Numbered from the stretch's first letter, positions 18,753-28,873 are shown. The stretch is 64,000 nucleotides of DNA from Paraburkholderia tuberum STM678 (GCF_902833905.1 NZ_CADFGP010000022.1:1-64000); one strand, 5' to 3'. The notes: generated from the sequence alone by a model not told the origin. Made by a program: numbers and translations.

Positions 18753-20365
18753 TCAAGAAACTCATCCGCAAGCTATTCGGCCAGGACACGGCGACCGCTG
18801 ACGACACGCTCTCCGCCGCCGCCAGCGTCGACGGCAATGCCAATGGCAAGCCGCCGGCGCGCGGCAAGTCCGTATCCGGCACGACCGCTTCCGGCACGGC
18901 CGCGCGGCCGCGCCGCAAGTCCGCAGGTGCCGCTGCTGCCGCGCAAGCGCCGCGCGAGCCGGACGTACCCGTCATCATTCCGCACGACGTGCACGGCATC
19001 GACCCCACGCTGATCTCGCGCAATGCGATCCGCGTGACCGAGGGCCTGCAACAGGCGGGCTTCCGTGCGTTCATCGTCGGCGGCGCGGTGCGCGACCTGC
19101 TGCTCGGCGTCAAGCCGAAAGACTTCGACGTCGCGACCGACGCGACCCCCGAACAGGTGCAGAAGCTGTTCCGCCGCGCGCGCATCATCGGCCGGCGCTT
19201 CCAGATCGTGCACGTGCAGTTCGGCCAGGAAATCATCGAGACCTCGACGTTCCGCGCGCTGGTCGATCCGCCCGCGGCCGACGCGCCGCCGCCGAAGCGT
19301 CTGAAGCGCGACGAGCTCGACCGCCGCACCCACGCGGTCGATGCGAGCGGCCGCGTGCTGCGCGACAACGTGTGGGGCGAGCAGCACGAGGACGCCACGC
19401 GCCGCGACTTCACAATCAACGCGATGTACTACGATCCGGCCACGCAAACCGTGCTGGACTACCACAACGGCATGGCCGACATGCGCGCGCGCCTGTTGCG
19501 CATGATCGGCGACCCGGCCACGCGCTATCGCGAGGATCCGGTGCGCATGCTGCGCGTCGTGCGCTTCGCCGCCAAGCTCGACTTCGACATCGACGACGCC
19601 ACGCGCGCGCCGATCGAGAAGATGGCCGATCTGATCAACAACGTGCCCGCCGCGCGTCTGTTCGACGAAATGCTGAAGCTGATGCTGTCGGGTCACGCGC
19701 TCGCGTGCCTGAAGTGGCTGCGTCAGGAAGGCCTGCATCACGGGCTGTTGCCGCTGCTCGACGTCGTGCTCGAGCAGCCGACCGGCGAAAAATTCATTTC
19801 TCTGGCACTCTCTAACACAGATGCACGCGTGCTCGCCGGCAAGCCGGTGTCGCCGGGCTTCCTGTTCGCGACGCTGTTGTGGCACGACGTGCAGCAGCGC
19901 TGGCAGAAGTTCGAGGCCGAAGGCGAGTATCCGGTGCCCGCGTTGCATCGCGCGATGGACGAAGTGCTCGACATGCAGACCGAAAAGCTCGCGATCCACA
20001 AGCGCTTCTCGGCCGACATGCGCGAGATCTGGGGCCTGCAGCTGCGCCTCGAAAAACGCTCGGGGCGCAGCGCGCTGAAGCTGCTCGAACACCAAAGATT
20101 TAGAGCGGGGTATGATTTCCTCCTGTTGCGCTGCGCATCGGGCGAACTCGACGAGTCGGTCGGTGCGTGGTGGACGGAGTTCATCGAAGGAGACGTCGCC
20201 GCGCGCGAGACATTGCTCACGCAAGGCGGGAAGGACCGGAGCCCAAGAAAACGACGGCGGCGCGGTGGCGCCAGAAGCCGCAAATCAGGTGACGGAGTGG
20301 AGGGCGGCTCGTCCGCCGAACGCACGGACAACGACGCGGGCCTCGAAGGCTCGCACGAAGACTGA
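18749..20365 (+). CDS. pcnB: Poly(A) polymerase I
   Basis: A 538-aa enzyme that adds 3' poly(A) tails that mark RNAs for decay. The class II nucleotidyltransferase core carries FIVGGAVRDLLLG and KDFDVATDATPEQV with the catalytic DxD pair, then RIIGRRFQIVHV and RRDFTINAMYYD. The N-terminal 85 residues are a low-complexity alanine/serine/lysine-rich extension. The C-terminus is strongly basic (SPRKRRRRGGARSRK), a feature of PcnB over CCA-adding enzymes. The start is GTG in a GTGA overlap with the preceding stop. Confidence 0.95.
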   Translation: MIKKLIRKLFGQDTATADDTLSAAASVDGNANGKPPARGKSVSGTTASGTAARPRRKSAGAAAAAQAPREPDVPVIIPHDVHGIDPTLISRNAIRVTEGLQQAGFRAFIVGGAVRDLLLGVKPKDFDVATDATPEQVQKLFRRARIIGRRFQIVHVQFGQEIIETSTFRALVDPPAADAPPPKRLKRDELDRRTHAVDASGRVLRDNVWGEQHEDATRRDFTINAMYYDPATQTVLDYHNGMADMRARLLRMIGDPATRYREDPVRMLRVVRFAAKLDFDIDDATRAPIEKMADLINNVPAARLFDEMLKLMLSGHALACLKWLRQEGLHHGLLPLLDVVLEQPTGEKFISLALSNTDARVLAGKPVSPGFLFATLLWHDVQQRWQKFEAEGEYPVPALHRAMDEVLDMQTEKLAIHKRFSADMREIWGLQLRLEKRSGRSALKLLEHQRFRAGYDFLLLRCASGELDESVGAWWTEFIEGDVAARETLLTQGGKDRSPRKRRRRGGARSRKSGDGVEGGSSAERTDNDAGLEGSHED

Positions 20366-20416
20366 CGCGGCGTTCGCGGAAAAGCCGTCACAACGATAGC
20401 TGCAGGAAGTTATGCC

Positions 20417-20959
20417 ATGACGGTTGCTTATCTCGGCCTCGGCGCGAATCTCGGGGACGCGCGCCAGACCCTGAAAGACGCGGTGGTGTGCCTCGCACAA
20501 CAGCACACCATCACCGTGCTCGCCAAATCGAGCCTGTATCGTACTGCCCCGATCGACGCGGGCGGCGACGACTATTTCAACTGCGTCGTGAAGCTGGAAA
20601 CGACGCTCCCCGTGCGGCATCTGCTCGCGCTGTGCCACAAGATCGAGCATCAGTTCGGCCGTGAGCGGCCGTTCCGCAATGCGCCGCGCACGCTCGATCT
20701 CGACATCCTGCTGTATGGCGATCAATCGATCGACGAAGCCGATCTGATCGTGCCGCACCCACGCCTCGTCGAGCGCGCGTTTGCGCTGGTGCCGCTCGTC
20801 GAGATCGACGCGGCGATCGTCATTCCGCTGCATGGCCGGGCCGCCGCGTTGCTCGACAGCGTGAGCGATCAGCGCATCGAGAAAGTAAAGTCGCCCTGCC
20901 AGTGCCCGATGCTCAACGCGCTGACCGGCAATTCCGCCGAGAAAGGCCGTTGCGAATGA
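20417..20959 (+). CDS. folK: HPPK, 6-hydroxymethyl-7,8-dihydropterin pyrophosphokinase
   Basis: A 180-aa folate-pathway enzyme that moves pyrophosphate from ATP to hydroxymethyl-dihydropterin. The motifs run YLGLGANLGD, SLYRTAPI, DYFNCVVKLET, GRERPFRNAPRTLDLDILLYG and VPHPRLVERAFALVPL. The RTLDLDIL block holds the magnesium-binding aspartates. About 25 residues at the C-terminus are extra. AGGAAG lies before the ATG. The stop overlaps the next start (ATGA). Confidence 0.97.
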   Translation: MTVAYLGLGANLGDARQTLKDAVVCLAQQHTITVLAKSSLYRTAPIDAGGDDYFNCVVKLETTLPVRHLLALCHKIEHQFGRERPFRNAPRTLDLDILLYGDQSIDEADLIVPHPRLVERAFALVPLVEIDAAIVIPLHGRAAALLDSVSDQRIEKVKSPCQCPMLNALTGNSAEKGRCE

Positions 20960-21636
20960 GTTCGCCGCCGCTCACGGTCACCGCGCCGCAGCTGCGCCCG
21001 CCGTTCGGCTATATCGCGATCGAAGGGCCGATCGGCGTCGGCAAAACCTCACTCGCGCGGCGCCTCGCGCAACGCTGGTCGATGCACGAACTGTTCGAAC
21101 GCTCGCAAGACAATCCGTTTCTTGAACGCTTCTATCGCGACACCACGCGCTACGCGCTACCGGTGCAGTTGCACTTCGCGCTGCAACGCGCGCAGCAGGC
21201 GCAGGAAGTCAGCGCCGCACAGGCGAGCGGCACGCCACTGATCGCCGACTTCATCACGCAGCGAAACGACATCTTCGCGCGTCTGACCTTGCAGGAAGAC
21301 GAGTGGCAGTTGTACCGCGCGCTTGCCGTGCGGCTCGACGTCAGCGCGCCGGAGCCGGACTTCGTCGTTTATCTGCAGGCGAGCCCAGAGGTGCTGTTCG
21401 CGCGCATCCAGAAGCGCGCGGTGCCGATGGAGCTGCAGATTTCCGATGCCTATCTGCGCGCGCTGTGCGACGCGTACAACGAATTCTTCTACCACTACGA
21501 CCGCACGCCCGTGCTGACGGTCAACGCCGAACACCTGAATCCGCTCGACTCCGACGCGGACCTTGCGCTGCTCGCCGAACGCATCGAGACGATGCGCGGC
21601 CGCAAGGAATTCTTTGTCAAAGCCACGTCGCTGTAA
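20956..21636 (+). CDS. Deoxynucleoside kinase (deoxyadenosine/deoxyguanosine kinase type)
   Basis: A 226-aa salvage kinase that phosphorylates deoxynucleosides. P-loop IAIEGPIGVGKTSLARRLA is near the N-terminus, followed by the ERSQDNPFLERFY substrate motif, FITQRNDIFARLTL and DFVVYLQASPEVLFARIQKR with the lid arginines. The ATG at 20956 overlaps the folK stop by four bases and gives the normal length; the frame is open further upstream. It sits between two vitamin-synthesis genes in what looks like one operon. Confidence 0.9.
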   Translation: MSSPPLTVTAPQLRPPFGYIAIEGPIGVGKTSLARRLAQRWSMHELFERSQDNPFLERFYRDTTRYALPVQLHFALQRAQQAQEVSAAQASGTPLIADFITQRNDIFARLTLQEDEWQLYRALAVRLDVSAPEPDFVVYLQASPEVLFARIQKRAVPMELQISDAYLRALCDAYNEFFYHYDRTPVLTVNAEHLNPLDSDADLALLAERIETMRGRKEFFVKATSL

Positions 21637-21673
21637 GCGGCGCGGCTAGTTCATTTTCTTCACTGGATTGACC

Positions 21674-22489
21674 ATGACTTATTTGCAGGAAGCGAGCCGG
21701 AGCGCGATCACCGTGCCGAAACTGCAGGCAATGCGCGACGCTGGCGAAAAGATCGCCATGCTCACCTGCTACGACGCGAGCTTCGCCGCGCTGCTCGATC
21801 GCGCGGGCGTCGACGTGCTGCTGATCGGCGACTCGCTCGGCAACGTCCTGCAAGGCCAGGCGACCACGCTGCCGGTGTCGCTTGCCGACATCGCGTATCA
21901 CACGGCGAGCGTCGCGCGCGCGCGGCCGTCGGCGCTGATCGTCGCGGACCTGCCGTTCGGCACCTACGGCACGCGCGAAGACGCATTCAGGAGCTCGGTC
22001 GAACTGATGCGCGCGGGCGCGCAGATGGTCAAGCTCGAAGGCGGCGAATGGCTCGCCGACACGGTGCGGTTTCTGGTCGAGCGCTCGATTCCGGTGTGCG
22101 CGCATGTGGGTCTTACGCCGCAGTCGGTGCATGCGTTCGGCGGCTTCAAGGTGCAGGCCAGGACCGAAGCGGGCGCGAGCCAGCTGCTGCGCGATTCGCT
22201 CGCCGTGCAGGAAGCCGGCGCGCAATTGATCGTGATGGAAGCGATCCCGTCGCAACTCGCGGGCGAAGTCACGCAGCAGCTGCGCATTCCGACGATTGGT
22301 ATCGGCGCGGGCCTCGGCTGCTCGGGTCAGGTGCTGGTGCTGCACGACATGCTCGGGATTTTTCCTGGCAAGCGACCGCGCTTCGTGAAGGATTTCATGC
22401 AGGGACAGCCGAATATTCAGGCGGCCGTCGAGGCGTATGTGCGGGCGGTAAAGGACGGCACGTTTCCCGGCGCCGAGCACACGTTCTGA
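21674..22489 (+). CDS. panB: 3-methyl-2-oxobutanoate hydroxymethyltransferase
   Basis: A 271-aa enzyme for the first committed step of pantothenate synthesis, forming ketopantoate with methylene-tetrahydrofolate. Signatures are [33 protein letters not shown] (opening part), [11 protein letters not shown]-like [38 protein letters not shown], and [20 protein letters not shown]. The ATG at 21674 is preferred over a TTG two codons earlier. Its cofactor links it to the folate genes nearby. Confidence 0.97.
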   Translation: MTYLQEASRSAITVPKLQAMRDAGEKIAMLTCYDASFAALLDRAGVDVLLIGDSLGNVLQGQATTLPVSLADIAYHTASVARARPSALIVADLPFGTYGTREDAFRSSVELMRAGAQMVKLEGGEWLADTVRFLVERSIPVCAHVGLTPQSVHAFGGFKVQARTEAGASQLLRDSLAVQEAGAQLIVMEAIPSQLAGEVTQQLRIPTIGIGAGLGCSGQVLVLHDMLGIFPGKRPRFVKDFMQGQPNIQAAVEAYVRAVKDGTFPGAEHTF

Positions 22490-22497
22490 TGCTTCAT

Positions 22498-22530
22498 TGC
22501 CGCGCGAGCGCGCGGCATTCCCGTATTTTT
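22498..22530. terminator. Intrinsic terminator after panB
   Basis: TGCCGCGC GAGC GCGCGGCA is an 8-bp perfect stem with a tetraloop, followed by TTCCCGTATTTTT. It begins 8 bases after the panB stop and lies before the convergent pabB-pabC gene. Confidence 0.6.
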
Positions 22531-22537
22531 CAGTGGT

Positions 22538-24424
22538 CTAACCAACAAGCCGTGCCGGCACCGCGCCGCGCAACGCGTTGCACACGAGCAGCGCTTCGGC
22601 GTTCAGCACATCCGACCGCGTCAGCACTTTTTCACCTGCCCGCAAGCCCGAGGCCTCGTCGAGCAACACGCTTCGCATTACACCCGGCAGCACGCCTGAC
22701 GCGAGCGGCGGCGTCCACCATTGTCCCGCGAGCTTCACGAACACGTTCGACCTGCCGCCTTCGGTCAGTTCGCCCCGTTCGTTGAAAAACAGCGTATCGA
22801 AGGCGCCCTTCGCTTCGGCTTCGCGCCAGCCGCGGTCGTAGTCTGCCCGGCGCGTGGTCTTGTGGCGCAGCAGCGGATCGGCGGCGTGGGTCGGCGCGAA
22901 CTGCGCTTCGGGGCCGAGCAGAACACCAACGATCGCATCCGCCAACGGCGCAAGTATCGCGGCCGAGATCTGGGTCACCCCGCTCTTGCTCAAAGCAAGC
23001 CGCATTCGATGCGGCATCTGCGCCGGGAGCGTGGCGCACCGCGCTGAAATCTCCCCACGAATGCGCGCTTCGTCGAACCCGAAGCCAAGCGTCGCGGCGC
23101 TCGACGACAAGCGCCGCAGATGCCGCTCGACGTGCCGCACGCCGTCTTCCCGCGTCGCGTACATCGTTTCGAACAGTTCGAAACCCGGCTCGGCGCCCAT
23201 CAGAAAACGTGCTTTCAATCGACACTCCTCGTGCTCGTCGGCGGCCACGCTGTCGAGCACGATGCCCGCGCCGATGCCCATGCTGCCGCGCAGACCATCC
23301 GTGCCGCCGGCTTGCGCGGTCGACGCAGTCAACGTCAACGTGCGAATCGCGACCGACATGCAAAAGTCGCCGCAATCGTGATCATCGCCCGGCGCATCGA
23401 GCCAGCCGATCGCGCCGGTATAGAGCCCGCGCGGCGTGCTTTCCAGTTCGTCGATCAACTGCATCGTGCGATGCTTCGGCGCACCGGTAATCGAGCCGCA
23501 GGGAAACAGCGCGCGCAGGATCGTCGCGAACGAGGTGCCGTCGAGCAACGTCGCCTCGACAGTCGACGTCATCTGCCACACCGACGCATATGGCTCGACC
23601 GAAAACAACGCCGGCACGCTGACCGAGCCGATCCGCGCGACTCGCGACAGATCGTTGCGCAACAGATCGACGATCATGACGTTCTCGGCGCGGTTCTTCG
23701 GATCGGTCGCGAGGAACTCGGCGTTACCCCGGTCGACGGCAGGATCTTGCGAGCGCGGCGCCGTGCCCTTCATCGGCCGCGCGCGCAACGTCGGGCCGTG
23801 CTTTTCGACGAATAGTTCGGGCGAACACGACAGCACCCACGCATCGTCCGGCAACGCGATCAGCGCGCCGAACGACACGGGCTGGCGCGCGCGCAACCGC
23901 CGATAGAACGCGAGCGGCGAGCCGAACACGTCGAAGCCGAGGCGGTACGTGTAGTTGACCTGATAGGAATCGCCCGCGCGCAGGGCGGCGTGAATCGCGT
24001 CGATCGCCGCGTCGAACTCGGCGCGATCGACGCTCTCGCGCACGTTCGCGGTGCCCGCGACCGACGGCTCGAAAGCGCCGTTGTCCCGCGCCGTCAGCCA
24101 CGTGTCGACCTCGTCGCGCGAAAGCTTCGCACAACGTTCGAACAATAAAAAACGCAGCGTGGCATTGCCGCGCTGCGTTTCAGAAGACCGGCGCGCATCG
24201 AAACCCATCAGCGCGCGGCCAAATTCATAATCGGCGAGCACAACGGCGTGCAAACCGCTCCGGGTATCCGCCGCGACGCTGTCGCACACGGCTTCGAGCT
24301 GCGCCGCCTCCGTGCAGACCCGCTCGCGCACGAAACCCGTGTACAAGCGGCTCGACGGAAGCGCCGCCGTTGCACCGCAATCGTCGAGCAGCGCGAACGC
24401 CGCGCCGCGACTGACCACCGTCAT
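22538..24424 (-). CDS. pabB: Fused aminodeoxychorismate synthase component I and aminodeoxychorismate lyase
   Basis: A 628-aa bifunctional enzyme for p-aminobenzoate synthesis. Residues 1 to about 405 are PabB: RARPMKGTAPR holds the catalytic lysine (K219), followed by ENVMIVDLLRNDLSRVA, VEPYASVWQMTSTVEA and LFPCGSITGAPKHRTM. Residues from about 413 are a class IV PLP enzyme like PabC: FELFETMYATREDG, the PLP lysine in LLRHKTTRRADYD (K522), FFNERGELTEGGRSNVFV and LPGVMRSVLL. Chorismate is thus converted to aminodeoxychorismate and then to PABA and pyruvate in one chain. It needs a separate PabA glutaminase, not seen here. It starts 18 bases after dnaJ. Confidence 0.93.
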   Translation of the reverse strand: MTVVSRGAAFALLDDCGATAALPSSRLYTGFVRERVCTEAAQLEAVCDSVAADTRSGLHAVVLADYEFGRALMGFDARRSSETQRGNATLRFLLFERCAKLSRDEVDTWLTARDNGAFEPSVAGTANVRESVDRAEFDAAIDAIHAALRAGDSYQVNYTYRLGFDVFGSPLAFYRRLRARQPVSFGALIALPDDAWVLSCSPELFVEKHGPTLRARPMKGTAPRSQDPAVDRGNAEFLATDPKNRAENVMIVDLLRNDLSRVARIGSVSVPALFSVEPYASVWQMTSTVEATLLDGTSFATILRALFPCGSITGAPKHRTMQLIDELESTPRGLYTGAIGWLDAPGDDHDCGDFCMSVAIRTLTLTASTAQAGGTDGLRGSMGIGAGIVLDSVAADEHEECRLKARFLMGAEPGFELFETMYATREDGVRHVERHLRRLSSSAATLGFGFDEARIRGEISARCATLPAQMPHRMRLALSKSGVTQISAAILAPLADAIVGVLLGPEAQFAPTHAADPLLRHKTTRRADYDRGWREAEAKGAFDTLFFNERGELTEGGRSNVFVKLAGQWWTPPLASGVLPGVMRSVLLDEASGLRAGEKVLTRSDVLNAEALLVCNALRGAVPARLVG

Positions 24425-24442
24425 ACTGACCGCCGAATCAAA

Positions 24443-25582
24443 TCAATCGAAAAAGCTCTTTACGCGATCGAACCAGCTCTTGCTTTGCGGACTATGCCGC
24501 GAACCGCCTTCCACGAGCGCCTTTTCGAACTGCTTGAGCAGATCGCGCTGCGCTTCGGTGAGCTTGACCGGCGTTTCAACCTGCACGTGTACGTACAGAT
24601 CGCCGGCGATGCTCGAACGCAGCCCCTTGATGCCCTTGCCGCGCAAACGGAACGTCTTGCCGGACTGCGTGCCTTCCGGCACCGTGAAGCTGGCGCGACC
24701 GGCGAGCGTCGGCACCTCGATATCGCCGCCGAGCGCCGCGGTAGTGAACGGGATCGGCATCTGGCAATGCAGATCGTCGCCGTCACGCTCGAACACCGAG
24801 TGCTGCTTGATATGAATCTCGACGTACAGATCGCCCGACGGACCGCCGTTGATGCCCGGCTCGCCGTTGCCGGCCGAGCGGATGCGCATGCCGTCGTCGA
24901 TACCGGCCGGGATCTTCACTTCGAGCGTCTTGGTTTCCTTCACCTTACCCGCGCCGTGGCAGTGATTGCACGGCTCGGGGATGTAGGTGCCGGTGCCGTG
25001 GCACTTCGGGCAAGTCTGCTGGATGCTGAAGAAGCCCTGCGACATGCGCACCGAACCCGAGCCGCTACAGGTCGGGCAGGTTTCCGGCTTGGTGCCCGGC
25101 TTCGCGCCCGAGCCATGGCAGACTTCGCACGAAACCCAGCTCGGCACGCGAATCTGCGTGTCGTAGCCGTGTGCGGCCTGCTCGAGCGTGATTTCCATGC
25201 TGTAGCGCAGATCGGCGCCGCGATACACCTGCGGGCCCGCGCGGCCGCCTCCGCGTGCGCCGCCGCCGGCCGCCTGGCCGAAGATGTCGCCGAAGATGTC
25301 GCCGAATGCATCGGCAAAGCCGCCGAAACCTTGCGCGCCGGCCCCACCCATGTTCGGATCGACGCCCGCGTGACCGTACTGATCGTACGCGGCGCGCTTT
25401 TGCGAATCCGACAGCATTTCATAGGCTTCCTTCACTTCCTTGAAATGCTCTTCCGCATCCTTGTGACCCGGATTGCGGTCGGGGTGGTGCTTCATCGCGA
25501 GCTTGCGATAAGCCTTCTTGATTTCGTCGTCGCTCGCGTTCTTTGCGACGCCCAGAACCTCGTAGTAATCCCGTTTCGCCAT
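24443..25582 (-). CDS. dnaJ: Chaperone DnaJ (Hsp40)
   Basis: A 379-aa co-chaperone that delivers clients to DnaK and stimulates its ATPase. The J-domain (about residues 1-70) has HPD in [11 protein letters not shown] glycine-rich segment follows, then four CxxCxGxG zinc repeats ([32 protein letters not shown]) and two client-binding beta domains. All eight zinc cysteines are present. It is the last heat-shock gene of the set; the gap to dnaK is 269 bases and rich in hairpins. Confidence 0.98.
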   Translation of the reverse strand: MAKRDYYEVLGVAKNASDDEIKKAYRKLAMKHHPDRNPGHKDAEEHFKEVKEAYEMLSDSQKRAAYDQYGHAGVDPNMGGAGAQGFGGFADAFGDIFGDIFGQAAGGGARGGGRAGPQVYRGADLRYSMEITLEQAAHGYDTQIRVPSWVSCEVCHGSGAKPGTKPETCPTCSGSGSVRMSQGFFSIQQTCPKCHGTGTYIPEPCNHCHGAGKVKETKTLEVKIPAGIDDGMRIRSAGNGEPGINGGPSGDLYVEIHIKQHSVFERDGDDLHCQMPIPFTTAALGGDIEVPTLAGRASFTVPEGTQSGKTFRLRGKGIKGLRSSIAGDLYVHVQVETPVKLTEAQRDLLKQFEKALVEGGSRHSPQSKSWFDRVKSFFD

Positions 25583-25769
25583 ATCGGTTCAACGCCGCCG
25601 CGCAAAGCGACGCGGTAGCTCCTTGTGAATGCTGTGGAGTCTCACGACTCGTCCGGCCGCTGTCTGCGCCGCGCCAGGGCACGGTTCAAAACAACGCCCT
25701 CCATAAAACGAACGTGCCCGGAGAGCCCCAAAAAGGCTCGCCAGGCGCGAAAACCGCTCTTGCACTTTG

Positions 25770-25846
25770 GGCGCCCCGGGGGCGCCGTTCTCGTGCAGCC
25801 GGGCCGTGCACATCGCTGTGCACGGCTTTACGGTCGGATGCCGACC
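25770..25846. other. Cluster of three hairpins between dnaK and dnaJ
   Basis: Three inverted repeats lie just after the dnaK stop: GGTCGG/CCGACC around ATG (25832-25846), a 10-bp perfect stem GCCGTGCACA/TGTGCACGGC with loop TCGC (25803-25826; read on the minus strand the loop is GCGA, a GNRA tetraloop), and GGCGCCCC/GGGGCGCC (25770-25786). None has a T-run, so they are not classical terminators. They may stabilise the 3' end of a dnaK message or reduce read-through into dnaJ. The rest of 25583-25851 holds no gene. Confidence 0.5.
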
Positions 25847-25851
25847 TGGCT

Positions 25852-27804
25852 TTAGTCTTTCTTCACTTCCTTGAACTCAGCGTCGACCACATCGTCGGCC
25901 TGCTGGCTCGCACCCGCCGATGCACCGGCACCGCCGCCCGCCGCGCCCGCCGCCGCTTCGGCACCTTGCGCAGCCTGCATGTCGGCGTACATCTTCTCGC
26001 CCATCTTCTGCGAGGCCGTGGCCACCGCTTCGATCTTCGCTTCGATCGCGGCTTTGTCGCTCGAGTTGCTCTTCAGCGTGTCTTCGAGGTCCTTCAACGC
26101 GGCTTCGATCTTGTCCTTCTCGCCAGCTTCGAGCTTGTCGCCGTACTCGGTCAGCGCCTTCTTCGTGCTGTGGACGAGCGCGTCACCCTGGTTGCGGGCG
26201 TCGGCCAGCTCACGCAGCTTGTGATCTTCTTCCGCGTTCGCTTCGGCGTCCTTCACCATCTTCTCGATTTCGGCTTCGGACAGACCCGAGTTCGCCTTGA
26301 TCGTGATGCGGTTCTCCTTGCCGGTCGCCTTGTCCTTCGCGCCGACGTGCAGAATGCCGTTCGCGTCGATGTCGAAGCTCACTTCGATCTGCGGCACGCC
26401 GCGCGGTGCCGGCGGAATGCCTTCGAGGTTGAACTCGCCGAGCAGCTTGTTGCCCGCTGCCATTTCGCGTTCGCCCTGGAACACCTTGATCGTCACGGCG
26501 CCTTGATTATCATCAGCCGTCGAGTAGACCTGCGCGTGCTTGGTCGGGATCGTCGTGTTCTTGTTGATCATCTTCGTCATCACGCCGCCGAGCGTTTCGA
26601 TGCCGAGCGACAACGGGGTCACGTCGAGCAGCAGCACGTCCTTGCGGTCGCCCGACAGAACCTGGCCCTGGATCGCGGCACCAACGGCCACGGCTTCGTC
26701 CGGGTTCACGTCACGGCGCGGATCCTTGCCGAAGAACTCCTTCACCTTTTCCTGCACCTTCGGCATACGGGTCATACCGCCGACCAGGATCACGTCGTCG
26801 ACTTCGCCGACCTTCACGCCCGCGTCCTTGATCGCGACGCGGCACGGCTCGATGGTGCGTTCGATCAGGTCTTCGACCAGCGCTTCCAGCTTGGCGCGCG
26901 TGATCTTCAGGTTCAGGTGCTTCGGACCCGATGCGTCCGCCGTGATGTACGGCAGGTTGATTTCGGTCTGCTGGCTCGACGACAGTTCGATCTTCGCCTT
27001 TTCAGCCGATTCCTTCAGGCGCTGCAGCGCGAGCACGTCTTTCGACAGATCGACGCCCTGCTCCTTCTTGAACTCGCCGATGATGTAGTCGATGATGCGC
27101 TGGTCGAAGTCTTCGCCGCCGAGGAACGTATCGCCGTTCGTGGACAGCACTTCGAACTGCATTTCACCGTCGACGTCCGCGATTTCGATGATCGACACGT
27201 CGAACGTACCGCCGCCCAGGTCGTACACCGCGATCTTGCGATCGCCCTTTTCAGCTTTGTCCAGACCGAACGCGAGAGCCGCGGCGGTCGGTTCGTTGAT
27301 GATCCGCTTGACTTCCAGACCGGCGATGCGGCCGGCGTCCTTGGTTGCCTGACGCTGGCTGTCGTTGAAGTACGCCGGCACCGTGATCACGGCTTCCGTG
27401 ACGGTCTCGCCAAGGTAGTCCTCAGCGGTCTTCTTCATCTTGCGCAGGACTTCGGCGGAGATTTGCGGCGGCGCGAGCTTCTGGTCGCGCACTTCGACCC
27501 ACGCGTCACCGTTGTCGGCCTTGATGATCTTGTAGGGCATCAGGCCGATGTCCTTCTGCACTTCCTTCTCTTCGAAGCGTCGGCCGATCAGGCGCTTGAC
27601 CGCGAACAGCGTGTTCTTCGGGTTCGTGACCGACTGACGCTTGGCCGGCGCGCCGACCAGGATCTCGCTGTCATCCATGTAAGCGATGATCGACGGCGTG
27701 GTGCGCGCGCCTTCCGAGTTCTCGATGACCTTGACCGAGTTGCCTTCCATGATCGCCACGCACGAGTTGGTCGTGCCGAGGTCGATACCGATGATTTTGC
27801 CCAT
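25852..27804 (-). CDS. dnaK: Chaperone DnaK (Hsp70)
   Basis: A 650-aa ATP-driven chaperone. The N-terminus [17 protein letters not shown] and the motifs [51 protein letters not shown] and [19 protein letters not shown] mark the ATPase and linker; the substrate domain and a helical lid with a glycine/alanine-rich tail ending [13 protein letters not shown] follow. The frame is open to 27882, but the ATG at 27804 gives the universal N-terminus and is preceded by AGGAGAT. It lies between grpE and dnaJ, with its own apparent heat-shock promoter. Confidence 0.98.
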   Translation of the reverse strand: MGKIIGIDLGTTNSCVAIMEGNSVKVIENSEGARTTPSIIAYMDDSEILVGAPAKRQSVTNPKNTLFAVKRLIGRRFEEKEVQKDIGLMPYKIIKADNGDAWVEVRDQKLAPPQISAEVLRKMKKTAEDYLGETVTEAVITVPAYFNDSQRQATKDAGRIAGLEVKRIINEPTAAALAFGLDKAEKGDRKIAVYDLGGGTFDVSIIEIADVDGEMQFEVLSTNGDTFLGGEDFDQRIIDYIIGEFKKEQGVDLSKDVLALQRLKESAEKAKIELSSSQQTEINLPYITADASGPKHLNLKITRAKLEALVEDLIERTIEPCRVAIKDAGVKVGEVDDVILVGGMTRMPKVQEKVKEFFGKDPRRDVNPDEAVAVGAAIQGQVLSGDRKDVLLLDVTPLSLGIETLGGVMTKMINKNTTIPTKHAQVYSTADDNQGAVTIKVFQGEREMAAGNKLLGEFNLEGIPPAPRGVPQIEVSFDIDANGILHVGAKDKATGKENRITIKANSGLSEAEIEKMVKDAEANAEEDHKLRELADARNQGDALVHSTKKALTEYGDKLEAGEKDKIEAALKDLEDTLKSNSSDKAAIEAKIEAVATASQKMGEKMYADMQAAQGAEAAAGAAGGGAGASAGASQQADDVVDAEFKEVKKD

Positions 27805-27898
27805 TTTTACAAATCTCCTGACTTTGATCGCTGCGGAAAGCGCCCGGTTGACCCATCTGGCGGCGGGACGATCCGCTCTCAATTCATACCTGCACTCA

Positions 27899-27926
27899 AA
27901 ATAAGTGCGGCCACATCGTTTTCAAG
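27899..27926 (-). promoter_or_regulatory. Possible sigma32 (heat-shock) promoter of dnaK
   Basis: On the minus strand CTTGAAA (27926-27920) is followed after 12 bases by CACTTATTT (27907-27899). The first box is the sigma32 -35 consensus; the second only resembles CCCCATNT. It would start transcription about 90 bases before dnaK. The rest of the 332-base grpE-dnaK gap shows no gene. Confidence 0.5.
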
Positions 27927-28136
27927 ACCTCTTTTGCGATGCGGTCTTTAATTTTTTTCAATCACGGGGCGAGGCGCCTGAATCTTCGCTGCGAGCCCGC
28001 TCCGTCAGTCTGCGCGGCGCCCCCGGCGTGGTTCGCCGGAAGTGCCTGAATCGATGGGATCTTTGCGGCACGTAGCGAGGCGAAGCGACGCAGCAGACGC
28101 CACCGGCGCAAACGCCCGGAGCGAGTGTCGACGTGA

Positions 28137-28724
28137 TTACTTCGGCGCCGCGACGGTCACGAGCGCGGGACGCAGTACGCGATCCGCGATCACAAAGCCC
28201 TTTTGCAGCACCGCGACGACGGTGTTCGGCTCCTGGTCGGCCGGCACCATCGAAATGGCCTGATGGCGATGCGGATCGAACTTTTCGCCGACCGGATTGA
28301 TCGCCACGACGCGACCCTTCTCGAGCGCGCCGCTCAACTGCCGCAGCGTGAGCTCGACGCCTTCGCGGACCTTCTGCAAGTCGTCGGACGAATGGGCGAC
28401 GGCCGCCTCGAGACTGTCGACCACCGGCAGCAGATGCTCGGCGAAGCTCTCGATCGCAAACTTGTGCGCCTTGGCGACGTCTTCCTGAGCGCGCCGGCGT
28501 ACATTTTCGGTTTCGGCCTTCGCGCGCAGGAAGCTTTCCTGCAACTCGGCGATCTTCGCCTGAGCGTCGGCCAGCGCCTGCTCGGCGGCACCCTGGGCCG
28601 GTTCCGCGGGGGCGCCGGTGTCCGGCTGTTGAGCAGCGGCCCCAGCCGCCTCGGCGGCCTGGCGCGCGGCTTCGTCGGCGGGCGTGGGATTCTGGCTCGT
28701 CGGGTTCTCTTGCGTGTTTTCCAT
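28137..28724 (-). CDS. grpE: Nucleotide exchange factor GrpE
   Basis: A 195-aa dimeric factor that releases ADP from DnaK. The N-terminal 65 residues are alanine/proline/glutamine-rich and disordered. A long helix follows ([24 protein letters not shown] region), then the conserved [29 protein letters not shown] and the C-terminal beta domain with [13 protein letters not shown] and [24 protein letters not shown]. It is first of the grpE-dnaK-dnaJ set. Confidence 0.97.
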   Translation of the reverse strand: MENTQENPTSQNPTPADEAARQAAEAAGAAAQQPDTGAPAEPAQGAAEQALADAQAKIAELQESFLRAKAETENVRRRAQEDVAKAHKFAIESFAEHLLPVVDSLEAAVAHSSDDLQKVREGVELTLRQLSGALEKGRVVAINPVGEKFDPHRHQAISMVPADQEPNTVVAVLQKGFVIADRVLRPALVTVAAPK

Positions 28725-28845
28725 GTCGCTGAAAGTCGTTAAAAAGTAAAAGCCAAAGGCGGTGCAAGCCGTTCCGACACAGTACGATTCATGCTTTGCA
28801 AAATCGCGACAGGCGTCTTCGCGCCGATCCGCCAGACCGGACCCC

Positions 28846-28873
28846 AGATGGGGCCTGAAAAAGCCGTTTCAAG
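28846..28873 (-). promoter_or_regulatory. Sigma32 (heat-shock) promoter of grpE
   Basis: On the minus strand CTTGAAA (28873-28867), a 13-base spacer and CCCCATCT (28853-28846) match the sigma32 consensus almost perfectly. Transcription would start near 28838, giving a leader of about 115 bases before grpE. I found no HrcA-type CIRCE repeat here although hrcA is close by. The remainder of the 28725-29088 gap shows no gene. Confidence 0.75.

Noticed and set aside
25543-27951. 802-codon open frame opposite dnaK
   Set aside because: Antisense to the highly conserved dnaK gene; biased composition (Arg, Leu, Val, His) and no motif. A shadow of dnaK codon use.
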